Assembly (NCBI GenBank): GCA_964560875.1
Contig: CAZLMW010000001.1
Span: forward strand, 62,001-126,000
Length of the DNA stretch: 64,000 nt
Reading direction: 5' to 3'
Source: CAZLMW01 sp964560875
GTDB taxonomy: Bacteria > Myxococcota_A > UBA9042
The notes under the pieces were generated by a model, which did not search any database, was not told the origin of the DNA, and saw only the letters and a program-made list of their open reading frames with translations. Numbering within the stretch: position 1 is the first letter of the stretch; each line of letters begins with the position of its first letter. This document shows positions 1-7,543 of the stretch, piece after piece. The position numbers were made by a program, and so were the translations under genes.

Positions 1-75
1 CTGCACGAGCTTACGGACGCCGGCATCGCCGCCGACCTGGTCATACAGGGTTGGGCGCGGATTGTTGTTGCGCAC
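1..75 (-). CDS. Truncated haemoglobin (group 2-like globin), N-terminal fragment
   Basis: Only the first 25 codons are inside the window; the rest runs off the left edge. The reading from a GTG at 75-73 contains TLYDQVGGDAGVRKLV, which matches the conserved start of truncated haemoglobins (LYxxxGGxxxxxxLV). A GGGAG ribosome site lies 5 bases before this GTG, which decides the start over an earlier GTG at 87. Family members bind haem and O2 or NO in the cytoplasm. With so little sequence the subgroup cannot be assigned, and the identification rests on one motif. Confidence 0.55.
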   Translation of the reverse strand, partial: MRNNNPRPTLYDQVGGDAGVRKLVQ

Positions 76-234
76 GTCGTCTCCCACACACAGGGTTATC
101 CGAAACGGCGCAGGAACCTCGACCTTGGCCGCCTCGCGTCCTTACGTTCGCGTGAGCATCGCTGCGAGGGCTCGTTTCCGATTCAGGAGTCTGATGAGTT
201 GCCGGCTTTATGCCAGCGGTATCTCAAGCGTGTC

Positions 235-272
235 GGGAGCGGGGGCGGGAGCGGGGGCGGGAGCGGGGGGGC
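235..272. repeat. G-rich 12-bp tandem repeat (possible G-quadruplex)
   Basis: About three copies of a 12-bp unit of the form GGGAGCGGGGGC run back to back on the + strand, ending in seven G. The tract contains at least five separate G-runs of three or more with short spacers, which meets the usual G-quadruplex pattern. It lies 10 bases beyond the stop of the VTT membrane protein gene, whose transcript would carry the C-rich strand here. Confidence 0.7.
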
Positions 273-281
273 TTCTCCGAA

Positions 282-893
282 CTACCCCTCGAGCCACTTC
301 AGGACGAAGTCGAACAGCAGCGTGACGCCGGTGACGGGGAGAATCAGTCCGATCGCCGAGCCGAGCGCGAACCACCGAAAGCGCACGTTGGACAGCGCGA
401 GGGCGTAGTTCAGCGCCGGCGCGAGCCAGAACACCGATCGCAGCGCCGTGACCGTGATGAGAGGTCGCGCGTCGAGGTGGTCGAGCGCCTTCTTGATCCA
501 CTTGTGGTCGAATTGTTGCAGGGCCTTACCGCCGACCCCGCGCACGATCAGAAAGGTCACGCAGATCGATACGTTGGCGGCGAAGAAACCTAGCGTGCCG
601 CCGATCCACGGCCCCCAGATCGCGACCCCAGCGACGACGAACACCATGCCTGGGATGTGTGCGAATTCGGCGACGGTAAACACCGTCACGTAGACCACGT
701 AACCCCATGCGCCCGCGTCGCGGACCATTTTCCGGACCTTGTCGACCGTCAGGTCGTCGGCAAAACCGGTCGCCGCTGCCACCGCCCACGCCGCAGCGAG
801 GAGCAGCGCCAGCAACCCCAACCTCGGGGTCGCCGGGTGATGGAAGATGCGTTTGAGGATGCCGGGATCAGCCGATGAGGCCGTCAAGCTCAG
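282..893 (-). CDS. TVP38/TMEM64 (VTT, DedA-like) membrane protein
   Basis: About 203 residues with several hydrophobic segments. The central part contains the family signature: an EFAHIPGMVF stretch, then a glycine-rich GPWIGGTLGFFAANVS hairpin region followed by an RGVGGKA turn. This is the VTT/SNARE-associated domain of bacterial DedA and YdjX-type proteins, which are inner-membrane proteins linked to lipid transport and envelope integrity. The start is uncertain. No ATG or GTG lies near the expected N-terminus; a CTG at 893 overlaps the stop of the SCP2 gene by 4 bp and would allow coupled translation. A longer start inside the SCP2 gene is possible but gives a low-complexity basic leader typical of out-of-frame reading. 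Confidence 0.8.
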   Translation of the reverse strand: MSLTASSADPGILKRIFHHPATPRLGLLALLLAAAWAVAAATGFADDLTVDKVRKMVRDAGAWGYVVYVTVFTVAEFAHIPGMVFVVAGVAIWGPWIGGTLGFFAANVSICVTFLIVRGVGGKALQQFDHKWIKKALDHLDARPLITVTALRSVFWLAPALNYALALSNVRFRWFALGSAIGLILPVTGVTLLFDFVLKWLEG

Positions 894-1201
894 CTCAGCA
901 GGCTGCCGAGCTGCATGGCCAGGCTGATGTCGCCCTCGACCTTGAGCTTGCCCGACATGAAGAGCATCGGGCCGGCGAGCTCGCCTTTGACCAGACCGAC
1001 GAAGTCGGAGTCGGCGACCGTGATGGTGCAGTTGGCGGCGTCGTTGGTGCCCGCGGTGACGGCCGCAGCGCCGGTGTCGACGAGCCAATCGCCGCCGTCA
1101 TCGCCGGTGATGTGGAACTGGTAGATGGCCGGGCTGTCGCTCGGGCCCTTGGCGCCGAGGCTGGCAGCGAGCTTCTGTTCGAAGATGATCTTGGGCGTCA
1201 T
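890..1201 (-). CDS. SCP2 sterol/lipid-carrier domain protein
   Basis: A 103-residue single-domain protein. The body shows the SCP-2 pattern: an amphipathic start, then an AANCTITVADSDFVGLVKGE segment and the ending GKLKVEGDISLAMQLGSLL, equivalent to the xGxLKxxGDxxLAxxL motif of the family. Such domains bind fatty acids, acyl-CoA or sterols in a hydrophobic tunnel. The ATG at 1201 was chosen because the domain starts there; the in-frame sequence upstream looks untranslated. It is immediately followed, with overlap, by the VTT membrane protein, so a shared role in lipid handling is a reasonable inference. Confidence 0.85.
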   Translation of the reverse strand: MTPKIIFEQKLAASLGAKGPSDSPAIYQFHITGDDGGDWLVDTGAAAVTAGTNDAANCTITVADSDFVGLVKGELAGPMLFMSGKLKVEGDISLAMQLGSLLS

Positions 1202-1546
1202 GGCGGCTCCGTAATCGTTTGGGCGGGTTGTCCGGGTGCATATCCGGGCCGGATCGAGAGGCCGGCAGCCGGGGCGCCGGAGCATCGAGGCCCACGCGCT
1301 GTAGGTCAAGGTGGCGGCGGCGGGACAGCAGTCGCGGTGCTGGGCCGCGGTTCGTCGCAGGCCAATTCAAACGATACTTTCCGCTCGCGGGCGTGGTTTT
1401 GGGCCCTTTTTCGAGCTCAAAACCGCGCTACGAGGCCTACAGGGGCCATAGGACGCGTCGGATCGCCTGGAAGGTAGGTAAATAGGGGGGCACGCCGATC
1501 GGCCCGTAGAACGCGAATTTCGCGGCTCGTCAGCGCCGCGACCTGA
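1202..1546. other. Intergenic region with one imperfect hairpin
   Basis: 345 bases between the protease stop and the SCP2 start, both minus strand. I see no convincing coding sequence. A 12-bp imperfect inverted repeat (arms 1395-1406 and 1413-1424, based on GGTTTTG/CAAAACC with one mismatch) could form a hairpin about 120 bases after the protease gene, but it is not followed by a T-run on the minus strand. The part nearest 1202 presumably holds the SCP2 promoter, which I could not pick out. Confidence 0.4.
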
Positions 1547-2464
1547 TCAGCGTTTGCCGAGCAGATCGAGGATTCGACTGCTGGGCGTGCAGTTCTTGAA
1601 CACCATCTGCAGGTTCCGTTTGCGGTCAGCGCCGTTGTCGTGGTGAACGCTCTTGGTGTAGCTGACGACGCCGACGACGGCGCCTCGGTCATCGATCACC
1701 GGGGCGCCGCTGCTGCCCTTGGCGAAGTCGGCGGTGATCTGCAGGACCGGCGTTTTCTGGCCGCTGCGGTTGCCGACGAAGGTCCGCGAGACGATGCCGG
1801 CGGTCAGGCTGTACAGAAACCCGTCGGGATGGCTGATGACACGCACGCGGTCGCCGGGTGCGACGGTTCGGGCGACGGGCAGGTGTTTGAAGTTGCTTCC
1901 GGCGAGGCGGATCACGGCGAGGTCGTCGACCTTGCTTGCGGCGAGCACCTCGGTGATCGGATGCACGCGGCCGTCCGATGTCATGGCGACGAGGGTCGTG
2001 CTGTCGGCGCGGTCGATGACGTGGTGGTTGGTGATCGCCAGCCCGTTGCTGGAGATGACGAAGCCGCTCGCCTGCCCGACGTGCCAATCGTCGCATTTGC
2101 CGCACTTGTAGAGGTTGCCGATGACAAGGACGGCGGCGCGCGCCCGTGCATAGAGGGTTGCGTTGTCGACCGAAGCGCCCTTGGCGTCCGTCACGACCAG
2201 CTTGTCGTCGATGCGCGCGGGTTCCCGATCGAGCTGGGCGATGAGCGTCTTCATCGCGGTCGTGCGCTGGCCTTCGTGAAGCAGCTGCGCGCCCTGGACG
2301 AGCTGGTTGGTGAGCTCACCGTCGTTGATGGGAGCGGACGCCTCCCGGAGCTGATCGGCGGTCGCCTTGGGGCCTGCGATGTCGCGTTGTTGCGCCTGGG
2401 CCGCTCCGCATCCTGCGGTGAAAGCGCACAGACCGAGGGCCATCGTGCGCGTCAGATCGGTCAT
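1547..2464 (-). CDS. Exported trypsin-like serine protease
   Basis: 305 residues. The S1-fold protease domain occupies about residues 105-300 and has a complete catalytic triad: His148 in TNHHV, Asp181 in VDDLAVI and Ser252 in GSSGAP. A hydrophobic N-terminus with a possible AQA cleavage site near residue 25 suggests export. A CGKC motif (121-124) just before the first beta strand could form a disulfide. An N-terminal region of about 80 residues precedes the domain and has no motif I recognise. The ATG at 2464 overlaps the TGA of the preceding gene (TGATG), which suggests translational coupling. No PDZ domain follows, unlike DegP. Confidence 0.88.
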   Translation of the reverse strand: MTDLTRTMALGLCAFTAGCGAAQAQQRDIAGPKATADQLREASAPINDGELTNQLVQGAQLLHEGQRTTAMKTLIAQLDREPARIDDKLVVTDAKGASVDNATLYARARAAVLVIGNLYKCGKCDDWHVGQASGFVISSNGLAITNHHVIDRADSTTLVAMTSDGRVHPITEVLAASKVDDLAVIRLAGSNFKHLPVARTVAPGDRVRVISHPDGFLYSLTAGIVSRTFVGNRSGQKTPVLQITADFAKGSSGAPVIDDRGAVVGVVSYTKSVHHDNGADRKRNLQMVFKNCTPSSRILDLLGKR

Positions 2465-3120
2465 CAGTTTCTCCCGCGCCGTCGCACGATCGTATCCAGC
2501 ACCTCGCCGCTGTAGGCGCCAACCTGTACTTCCATCTCGGTCTTGGACTCGAACCCGCGAAAAACGACGCTGTAGCAGCCGTTGGACTCGGTCGCTGCGC
2601 TGCTGCCGGTGGGATGGCGGCGCTTCTTGGCGATTCGGTAGGCGATGTCGTGGGCGCGGTCTTCGCCGATCATCTTCTTTCCGGGCAGCTTCTTGACCGC
2701 GACGCGCAGCTTGGATTTGCGGTCGCCGCCCTTCAACCCGGCGGCCTGCATCAGCATTCCAAACGAGCGATGTTCCATGCACATGTGGTCGGACTTGAGG
2801 TGCGCTTCGTCGTCCTTGCCGGGCCGGCCCCACTTGAGCAAATAGTCGGCGACCGTCGTTCCAGCGGCGTTTCGTTTGCGACGCACCAGGCGCAGCTTCA
2901 CGCGCACGCCGGCGACGCGTTTGACCTGGCCGGGCCGTATCTTGGTCTTGCCGGACCGTATCTTGGTCTTGCCGGTCCGTATCTTCGTCTTGCCGGCACG
3001 GGTCTTCTTCGAGCGCGCAACCGCGTCGTGGCTGGATACGTTGATCGCAAAGGTGGTCGTCACGACGAGCGCAGCGACAACGGTTGCATGAACGGTCGTG
3101 AAGGGCAGGCGGGCGCTCAT
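2464..3120 (-). CDS. Exported protein of unknown function with GKTKIR repeats
   Basis: 218 residues with a likely signal peptide (hydrophobic to about residue 26). Residues 42-62 carry three near-identical 6-residue repeats of the form GKTKIR(T/S/P), encoded by 18-bp direct repeats, giving a very basic segment. The remainder (about 70-218) is a globular-looking region with MCMEHRSFGMLMQAAGLKGG and a C-terminal VVFRGFESKTEMEVQVGAYSGEV. It reads straight into the protease gene with a 1-bp overlap, so the two products probably work together, perhaps as inhibitor, substrate or partner. I do not recognise the family. Confidence 0.8.
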   Translation of the reverse strand: MSARLPFTTVHATVVAALVVTTTFAINVSSHDAVARSKKTRAGKTKIRTGKTKIRSGKTKIRPGQVKRVAGVRVKLRLVRRKRNAAGTTVADYLLKWGRPGKDDEAHLKSDHMCMEHRSFGMLMQAAGLKGGDRKSKLRVAVKKLPGKKMIGEDRAHDIAYRIAKKRRHPTGSSAATESNGCYSVVFRGFESKTEMEVQVGAYSGEVLDTIVRRRGRN

Positions 3121-3144
3121 GGCGGGCGGCTCCAGGTCGCGGGC

Positions 3145-3588
3145 TCAGGATCGCAGGAGCCAATACGACTGGATCGCGTCGATGGCGGCAGCGAGGCTGG
3201 CGTGGTTTTGGGTGACGTGGACCTCGATCCACGGATGTCCGGCGAGCTGCTGGCCGGGATCGACGAGCAGGATGGGGATCTGCCACAGGCCTGCGAGCGC
3301 GATCTCCATCAATGTGCCGATGCCGCGCTTGTCGCTCTGACCCGGCCAGTAGACCAGCAGGATGTCGCTGCGGCGGATGTCGGCCTTGTCGCGCGCCACG
3401 AGGTCGGCGGCGCTCACCGGGAAGCCACCGAGCGTTCCATCTTCGGTCGGCTTGGGGTGGTTGCCCCCGCGGGTCGGGTCCTGCGCTTCGATGTTGAGCG
3501 CGGCGAGCATCTTGGTCGCTTCACGGCGCCATGAAATGCACTCGTCGAGCAGGGACGGATCGACAGGACCGGCGAGGTAAACGCGCAT
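3145..3588 (-). CDS. Nucleoside 2-deoxyribosyltransferase-like protein
   Basis: 147 residues. The N-terminus MRVYLAGPVDP matches the phosphate-binding start of the family (xxYLAGP). The middle has RDKADIRRSDILLVYWPGQSDKRG, and a catalytic-type Glu sits in GIGTLMEIALAG, equivalent to the GTxxE motif. Family members exchange bases on deoxynucleosides or hydrolyse N-glycosidic bonds; the exact substrate cannot be read from sequence. The internal ATG giving MRVYLAGP was chosen over an upstream ATG because it places the motif at the N-terminus as in relatives. It lies in the minus-strand run between two unknown genes. Confidence 0.75.
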   Translation of the reverse strand: MRVYLAGPVDPSLLDECISWRREATKMLAALNIEAQDPTRGGNHPKPTEDGTLGGFPVSAADLVARDKADIRRSDILLVYWPGQSDKRGIGTLMEIALAGLWQIPILLVDPGQQLAGHPWIEVHVTQNHASLAAAIDAIQSYWLLRS

Positions 3589-3645
3589 CGACGCGGATGC
3601 TACCAGACGTTTCGGCGCCCCGAACATACGCTGCTGCACCACGCA

Positions 3646-4683
3646 CTACGACCGCTGCAGGTAGCGCGGCGACCGGCCGTTGCGGTCCAGCCACATCGCG
3701 TACCACAGGTGCAGGTGCGCCACGATCGGTGTTTGGGGAGGGGTTTTCGTCTCGGACACGACGTCCATCAGGTGCAGGCGGTGTTTGCCCACGGTGACGA
3801 TGTCGCGCAGGGACAGCTCACGCCAGCCGACGGCGTCGGTGGGGATCGGCAGGTGCAGCTGCGGGGTGCGCGCGTCGGCGGTGGCCAGATCGAGGCGCCT
3901 GGAGAGCGTCGCCATGTGATTGCGACCGAGTGAATACACGTCGGCGCAAGCGCGGGCGTGCATGGCGAAGACGACGAGTTGACCGCTGGCTGCGACTTGC
4001 TCGCTGACCCGGGCGCCTTCACGCAGGGACACGATGTGGTGCTGCGGACCGAGGGGGCCTTGCAGGTCGATGGGGACGACGTTGGTGCCGCTTTCGCCCG
4101 CGACGATGCCGGCGAGCACGGGTCGCGCGGTGCTGTAGCCGATGCGGAGCTGATCGTACCCATTGCCTTGCGGGGCGATCGGGTCGACGCGGCCGGGTTT
4201 GTTTTCGCGGCTGCGGCGCCAGGCGTCGTGCACCGCGAGGCGTGTTCTGTCGGCGGCGTCGATGAGGTGATGACGGCCGTGCGTGCCGACAAAGATGGTC
4301 ACCAGCTTGTCGCCGCACACCGCGCGCTGTTCGGCGCGGAGCTTGAGTCGGGCCAGCCACGGGCGCGATGACGCGAAGCCGCCGTCGGATGCATTGAGCT
4401 CGAAGGGCTCGGCGGTAAGCGTGAGCAAGGCGTCGTCTTCGTCGGTCAGCCACCTGGCCTCTTCGCTGCCGTTGCGAACGACGATGGCGATCGAGACGGG
4501 CCGGATCCCGACCAACAACCACGTCCATGTCACGTCGATCGCGCGCGGTCGGCCGTCCAAACCCAACGTGGCGAACGGGCGGAACATGCCGGGTTCGTCG
4601 GCGACTCCGAGGTATTCGGCGGCGTGGGACGTGCCGCGAAAAGAGCGCACCGCGAGCTGCTTGAGGTCGGCCAGCGCGCTCAT
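3646..4683 (-). CDS. Hypothetical protein, possible flavin-reductase-like half
   Basis: 345 residues, no signal peptide or membrane segment. The first half is mixed and contains WLLVGIRPVSIAIVVRNGSEEARWLTDE. A segment near residues 185-250 (RPVLAGIVAGESGTNVVPIDLQGPLG, written in parts here, then VSLREGARVSEQVAASGQLVVF) resembles the FMN-binding split barrel of flavin-reductase-like proteins, but without diagnostic motifs. Its ATG overlaps the stop of the PDZ protein gene by 4 bp (ATGA), so the two are co-translated. The end motif MWLDRNGRSPRYL is distinctive but unknown to me. Confidence 0.7.
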   Translation of the reverse strand: MSALADLKQLAVRSFRGTSHAAEYLGVADEPGMFRPFATLGLDGRPRAIDVTWTWLLVGIRPVSIAIVVRNGSEEARWLTDEDDALLTLTAEPFELNASDGGFASSRPWLARLKLRAEQRAVCGDKLVTIFVGTHGRHHLIDAADRTRLAVHDAWRRSRENKPGRVDPIAPQGNGYDQLRIGYSTARPVLAGIVAGESGTNVVPIDLQGPLGPQHHIVSLREGARVSEQVAASGQLVVFAMHARACADVYSLGRNHMATLSRRLDLATADARTPQLHLPIPTDAVGWRELSLRDIVTVGKHRLHLMDVVSETKTPPQTPIVAHLHLWYAMWLDRNGRSPRYLQRS

Positions 4684-6710
4684 TTTCCGTGACCGCCCTT
4701 CACAACGACATCGCCGCGCTCGACCGTGATCGAAACGCGCCCGCTACCGGGGCGGTCGACCTCGATGACGACAGGGGTTCCCGCTTCGCCGCGGATCTTC
4801 TCAACGACAGACCCGATGCCAAGGCCCTTCGTCGGCTGGTGATCGACCCCGACGATGACGTCACCGTTTTGGAGCCCGAATTTCGCCGCTGGCGAGCCGG
4901 CCATGGTGCGCCGGATGACCACACCGGACGGCGTTCGGCCGAGGGTCGCGCCGATGCCCTGGAACGCGAATCTTTCGCCGGGTTTTCGTTTGCGAAGGGC
5001 GAGATCGCGCACCACCTCGCCGCCGTCGGGCACATCGACGCCGCCGCGCAGCTCGGTCAGGTAGGCGCGATGCTGCACGCGAACAGAGTGGGGGCCGGGT
5101 GCGACGCCGCGCAGCTCGTAGTTGCCGTCTTTATCGGTCGCGGCGCGCACGGGAGGCAGGTTGGAGCCGGGTTCGAAGAGCACGACCATCGCTTTGCTGA
5201 TCGGTTTGCCGCTGTCCTTGGACGTGATTCGCCCACGCACGGTGCCGCCGGCCGAGAGGGTGATGCGGACGTTGTCTGTGGTCGTGCCCGATGAGGTCCA
5301 GACGCCGTTGGTGTGGCCGCTGGCGTGTCGGTCGGAATCGGCGACGAGATCGCACTTGCCGGGACGCACGCGCGGGAAGCTGAATACGCCCTTCTTGTCG
5401 GTTCGTTGCGGCGGCCACCAGCGGCGGCCGAAGTCGTGCTGGGGTTCGGAGACACAGCGGGCGATGCCGACTGCAGCGCCAGCCACCGGTTCACCATTGC
5501 CGTCGACAACCATACCGGTGATCGCCGCGCCTTCCTTGAGCTTGAGGGTCAATTCCTCGCCGGGTTTGGGCGCGCCGCGGTTGGATGAGCCGTGCCAGGG
5601 CGTGTAGGCGACGACGCTGATGGTTGCGAGGTCGACCCCCGGACGATCCCAGCTGAAGCGTCCTTCGCGATCGGCACGCATCGTTCGATTGCCGCCGCGA
5701 TGGCTGAACTGCACCCAGGCGCCGCGAGCGGGGCGGCCGTTTTCGTCGAGCACACGGCCAACCACGCCGTCGACCGGCTCGAGGCTGAAGTTCTTTTCGA
5801 GTGCGGTCGGCCCGACAACAACCCGAACGCTGGACGACCGAAATCCGGACACGCGCGCGACAAGGGTCGCCGGACCTTCGGACAGCCCGGCGATCTTGTA
5901 GCGACCGTCGCTGCCCGCGCGCACCTGGATGGGGCGCTTCATCGACGCAGAGCTGACCACGACCTCGGCGGCCAGGGGCTGACCGGTCGACGAGGTCACC
6001 ATGCCGTGAATGCCACCGCGCGGCAGGATGTCGATGACGATGCCATCGCGCTTGTCCGCGTCGGCGAGCTGCAGTGTTGGTCCGTTGAACGTGCCGCGAC
6101 CTTCGACCTGCACGGCGATCTTGACGACGCCGGGTGGCACAGCGCCGATCGAGAACACCCCGTCTGCGCCCGTCATCGATCGCGTCGGCGCGACGAACGG
6201 CTTGAGCGGCCCACCGACGCCGTCGCACTTGGCCACATGCAGGACCATCCGCGCGCCGGCCACAGGAGTTGCGCCGGCCATGACCTTGCCCGAGACCGCT
6301 GCGGGACGGGCCAGCCGTAAGACCGCGTCCGAAATCGACTCCACGCCGTCTTCGCCATCAGCAAGCTCGATAACGAGTGCACGCGCGGCGGCGGGACCGG
6401 GGCTGATAAACCCCTCGGCGCTGGCATCGAGCCGATACGTGCCGGCCAACAGGCTCACGAACTGGAACGCCCCGTCCGAGTCGGTCTTGGTCCGCATCTT
6501 GCCGCTGACGACAACGGCCCCGGCCACACCATTGCCGCCGACATCGACCACGCGCCCGATGATGGTTCCGGGGTCCGCACCGTCGCTCGCTTCGGCCGCC
6601 TCGACGTCATCTTCATCGACGACGGGGGCGGTCCACAGCGACGCCATGACCAGCGCCGAAAGCACGACCACGATGCCGACGAGGACGATGTACCACCTGC
6701 CGCGCGTCAT
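4680..6710 (-). CDS. Membrane-anchored carboxypeptidase-regulatory-repeat protein with C-terminal PDZ domain
   Basis: 676 residues. One N-terminal membrane segment (WYIVLVGIVVVLSALVMASLW, residues about 5-25) is followed by an acidic linker and five to six repeats of the carboxypeptidase-regulatory/SdrD-B type, each with patterns such as GxVxDxxGxPVAGAxV and a DGxFxFxxxxPG turn. The last 90 residues form a PDZ domain (SPAAKFGLQNGDVIVGVD followed by EKIRGEAGTPVVIEV). The protein probably faces the periplasm and binds peptides or other proteins; no catalytic domain is present. The ATG at 6710 puts the membrane segment at the N-terminus. The stop overlaps the next gene by 4 bp. Confidence 0.85.
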   Translation of the reverse strand: MTRGRWYIVLVGIVVVLSALVMASLWTAPVVDEDDVEAAEASDGADPGTIIGRVVDVGGNGVAGAVVVSGKMRTKTDSDGAFQFVSLLAGTYRLDASAEGFISPGPAAARALVIELADGEDGVESISDAVLRLARPAAVSGKVMAGATPVAGARMVLHVAKCDGVGGPLKPFVAPTRSMTGADGVFSIGAVPPGVVKIAVQVEGRGTFNGPTLQLADADKRDGIVIDILPRGGIHGMVTSSTGQPLAAEVVVSSASMKRPIQVRAGSDGRYKIAGLSEGPATLVARVSGFRSSSVRVVVGPTALEKNFSLEPVDGVVGRVLDENGRPARGAWVQFSHRGGNRTMRADREGRFSWDRPGVDLATISVVAYTPWHGSSNRGAPKPGEELTLKLKEGAAITGMVVDGNGEPVAGAAVGIARCVSEPQHDFGRRWWPPQRTDKKGVFSFPRVRPGKCDLVADSDRHASGHTNGVWTSSGTTTDNVRITLSAGGTVRGRITSKDSGKPISKAMVVLFEPGSNLPPVRAATDKDGNYELRGVAPGPHSVRVQHRAYLTELRGGVDVPDGGEVVRDLALRKRKPGERFAFQGIGATLGRTPSGVVIRRTMAGSPAAKFGLQNGDVIVGVDHQPTKGLGIGSVVEKIRGEAGTPVVIEVDRPGSGRVSITVERGDVVVKGGHGK

Positions 6711-7042
6711 GCTGCTCCGTGACGACCCTGGCGCGATCGACGTTGCGAAAAGCGACGGCGCGCAATCATGCCTACCGTCCGCTCGGGGCCAAGCATCGTG
6801 CGCCCGATGCCCGCGACCCTCAACCCCGCAAACCACGGCTTTGTTCGCCGGCGGCTGCTGCAGCGACGAGAAACGGGCAACTCGCGCGGGAAACTGGCCT
6901 GCGCGAAGGACCGGAATACCATGGCGACACAAGCGGTTTTGTGTCGAGCGGCGCCCCGCACTTGACGACGACCGCGGTGACATGGACAAAGGGCGCCCCC
7001 ACGAGCGTGAGATCGCGCCAGAAACGGGGCCAGGAGCGTCAA
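6711..7042. other. Divergent intergenic region with an 8-bp palindrome
   Basis: 332 bases between two divergent genes. It contains a perfect inverted repeat, CGACACAA at 6923-6930 and TTGTGTCG at 6937-6944, separated by 6 bases. This could be a repressor operator or a small hairpin. A TTGACG hexamer at 6963-6968 could be a -35 element for the rightward lipoprotein gene, but no good -10 follows at the right distance. I see no coding sequence. Confidence 0.4.
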
Positions 7043-7543
7043 ATGCAGCGTCTCAGCCAACGGATCGCGACCTTGACCGCGGCCTTGACCGTCGTCGCGT
7101 TGTCGCTGTCCGCGTGCGGCCCCGGCTACCTCGACAAGGGCGAAAAGGTCCGCGCGACCGACGAAAACCGCTCGGTCTACAAGGTGCTCGTCGCCTACCA
7201 CAAGGCGATGGAAGACCGCGATATCGACCGCCTGCGTTCGATGATCTCCAAGCGCTACTACGAAAACGGCGGCACAACCGACAGCGACAAGGACGACTAC
7301 GGCGTCGACAAGCTGCTGTCCGACGTGATCCCGAGGCTGCGCGACAACGTCAAGCGCCTGCAGTTCCAGATCCGCCTGCTCGACATCCGCATCGAAGGCG
7401 AAAAGGCGATCGCTGAATACGAGTTCTTCGGTCGTGCGTTGCTTACCGAAGGCGGCCGCAAGTCGTACAAGATGTGGAACGACTTCAGCCAGATGCGTTT
7501 GATCAAGGAAGGCGGCAAGTGGATGATCGCTGGCGGACTGTGA
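7043..7543 (+). CDS. Small lipoprotein, NTF2/SnoaL-like
   Basis: 166 residues. A signal peptide ends in a lipobox, LSAC, with Cys at about residue 25. The mature part has a helical start (AYHKAMEDRDIDRLRSMISKRYYE), then an alternating strand pattern ending KMWNDFSQMRLIKEGGKWMIAGG, which is how NTF2-like cone-fold proteins usually close. The ATG at 7043 follows CAGGAG with 6 bases between. The stop overlaps the GTG start of the next gene by 4 bp (GTGA), so it probably forms an operon with the TPR peptidase. The ligand or partner is unknown. Confidence 0.8.
   Translation: MQRLSQRIATLTAALTVVALSLSACGPGYLDKGEKVRATDENRSVYKVLVAYHKAMEDRDIDRLRSMISKRYYENGGTTDSDKDDYGVDKLLSDVIPRLRDNVKRLQFQIRLLDIRIEGEKAIAEYEFFGRALLTEGGRKSYKMWNDFSQMRLIKEGGKWMIAGGL

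Noticed and set aside
2465..3286. N-terminal extension of the serine protease through the whole upstream gene
   Set aside because: The extension is Arg-rich out-of-frame sequence. A signal peptide and an ATG overlapping the upstream stop mark the real start at 2464.
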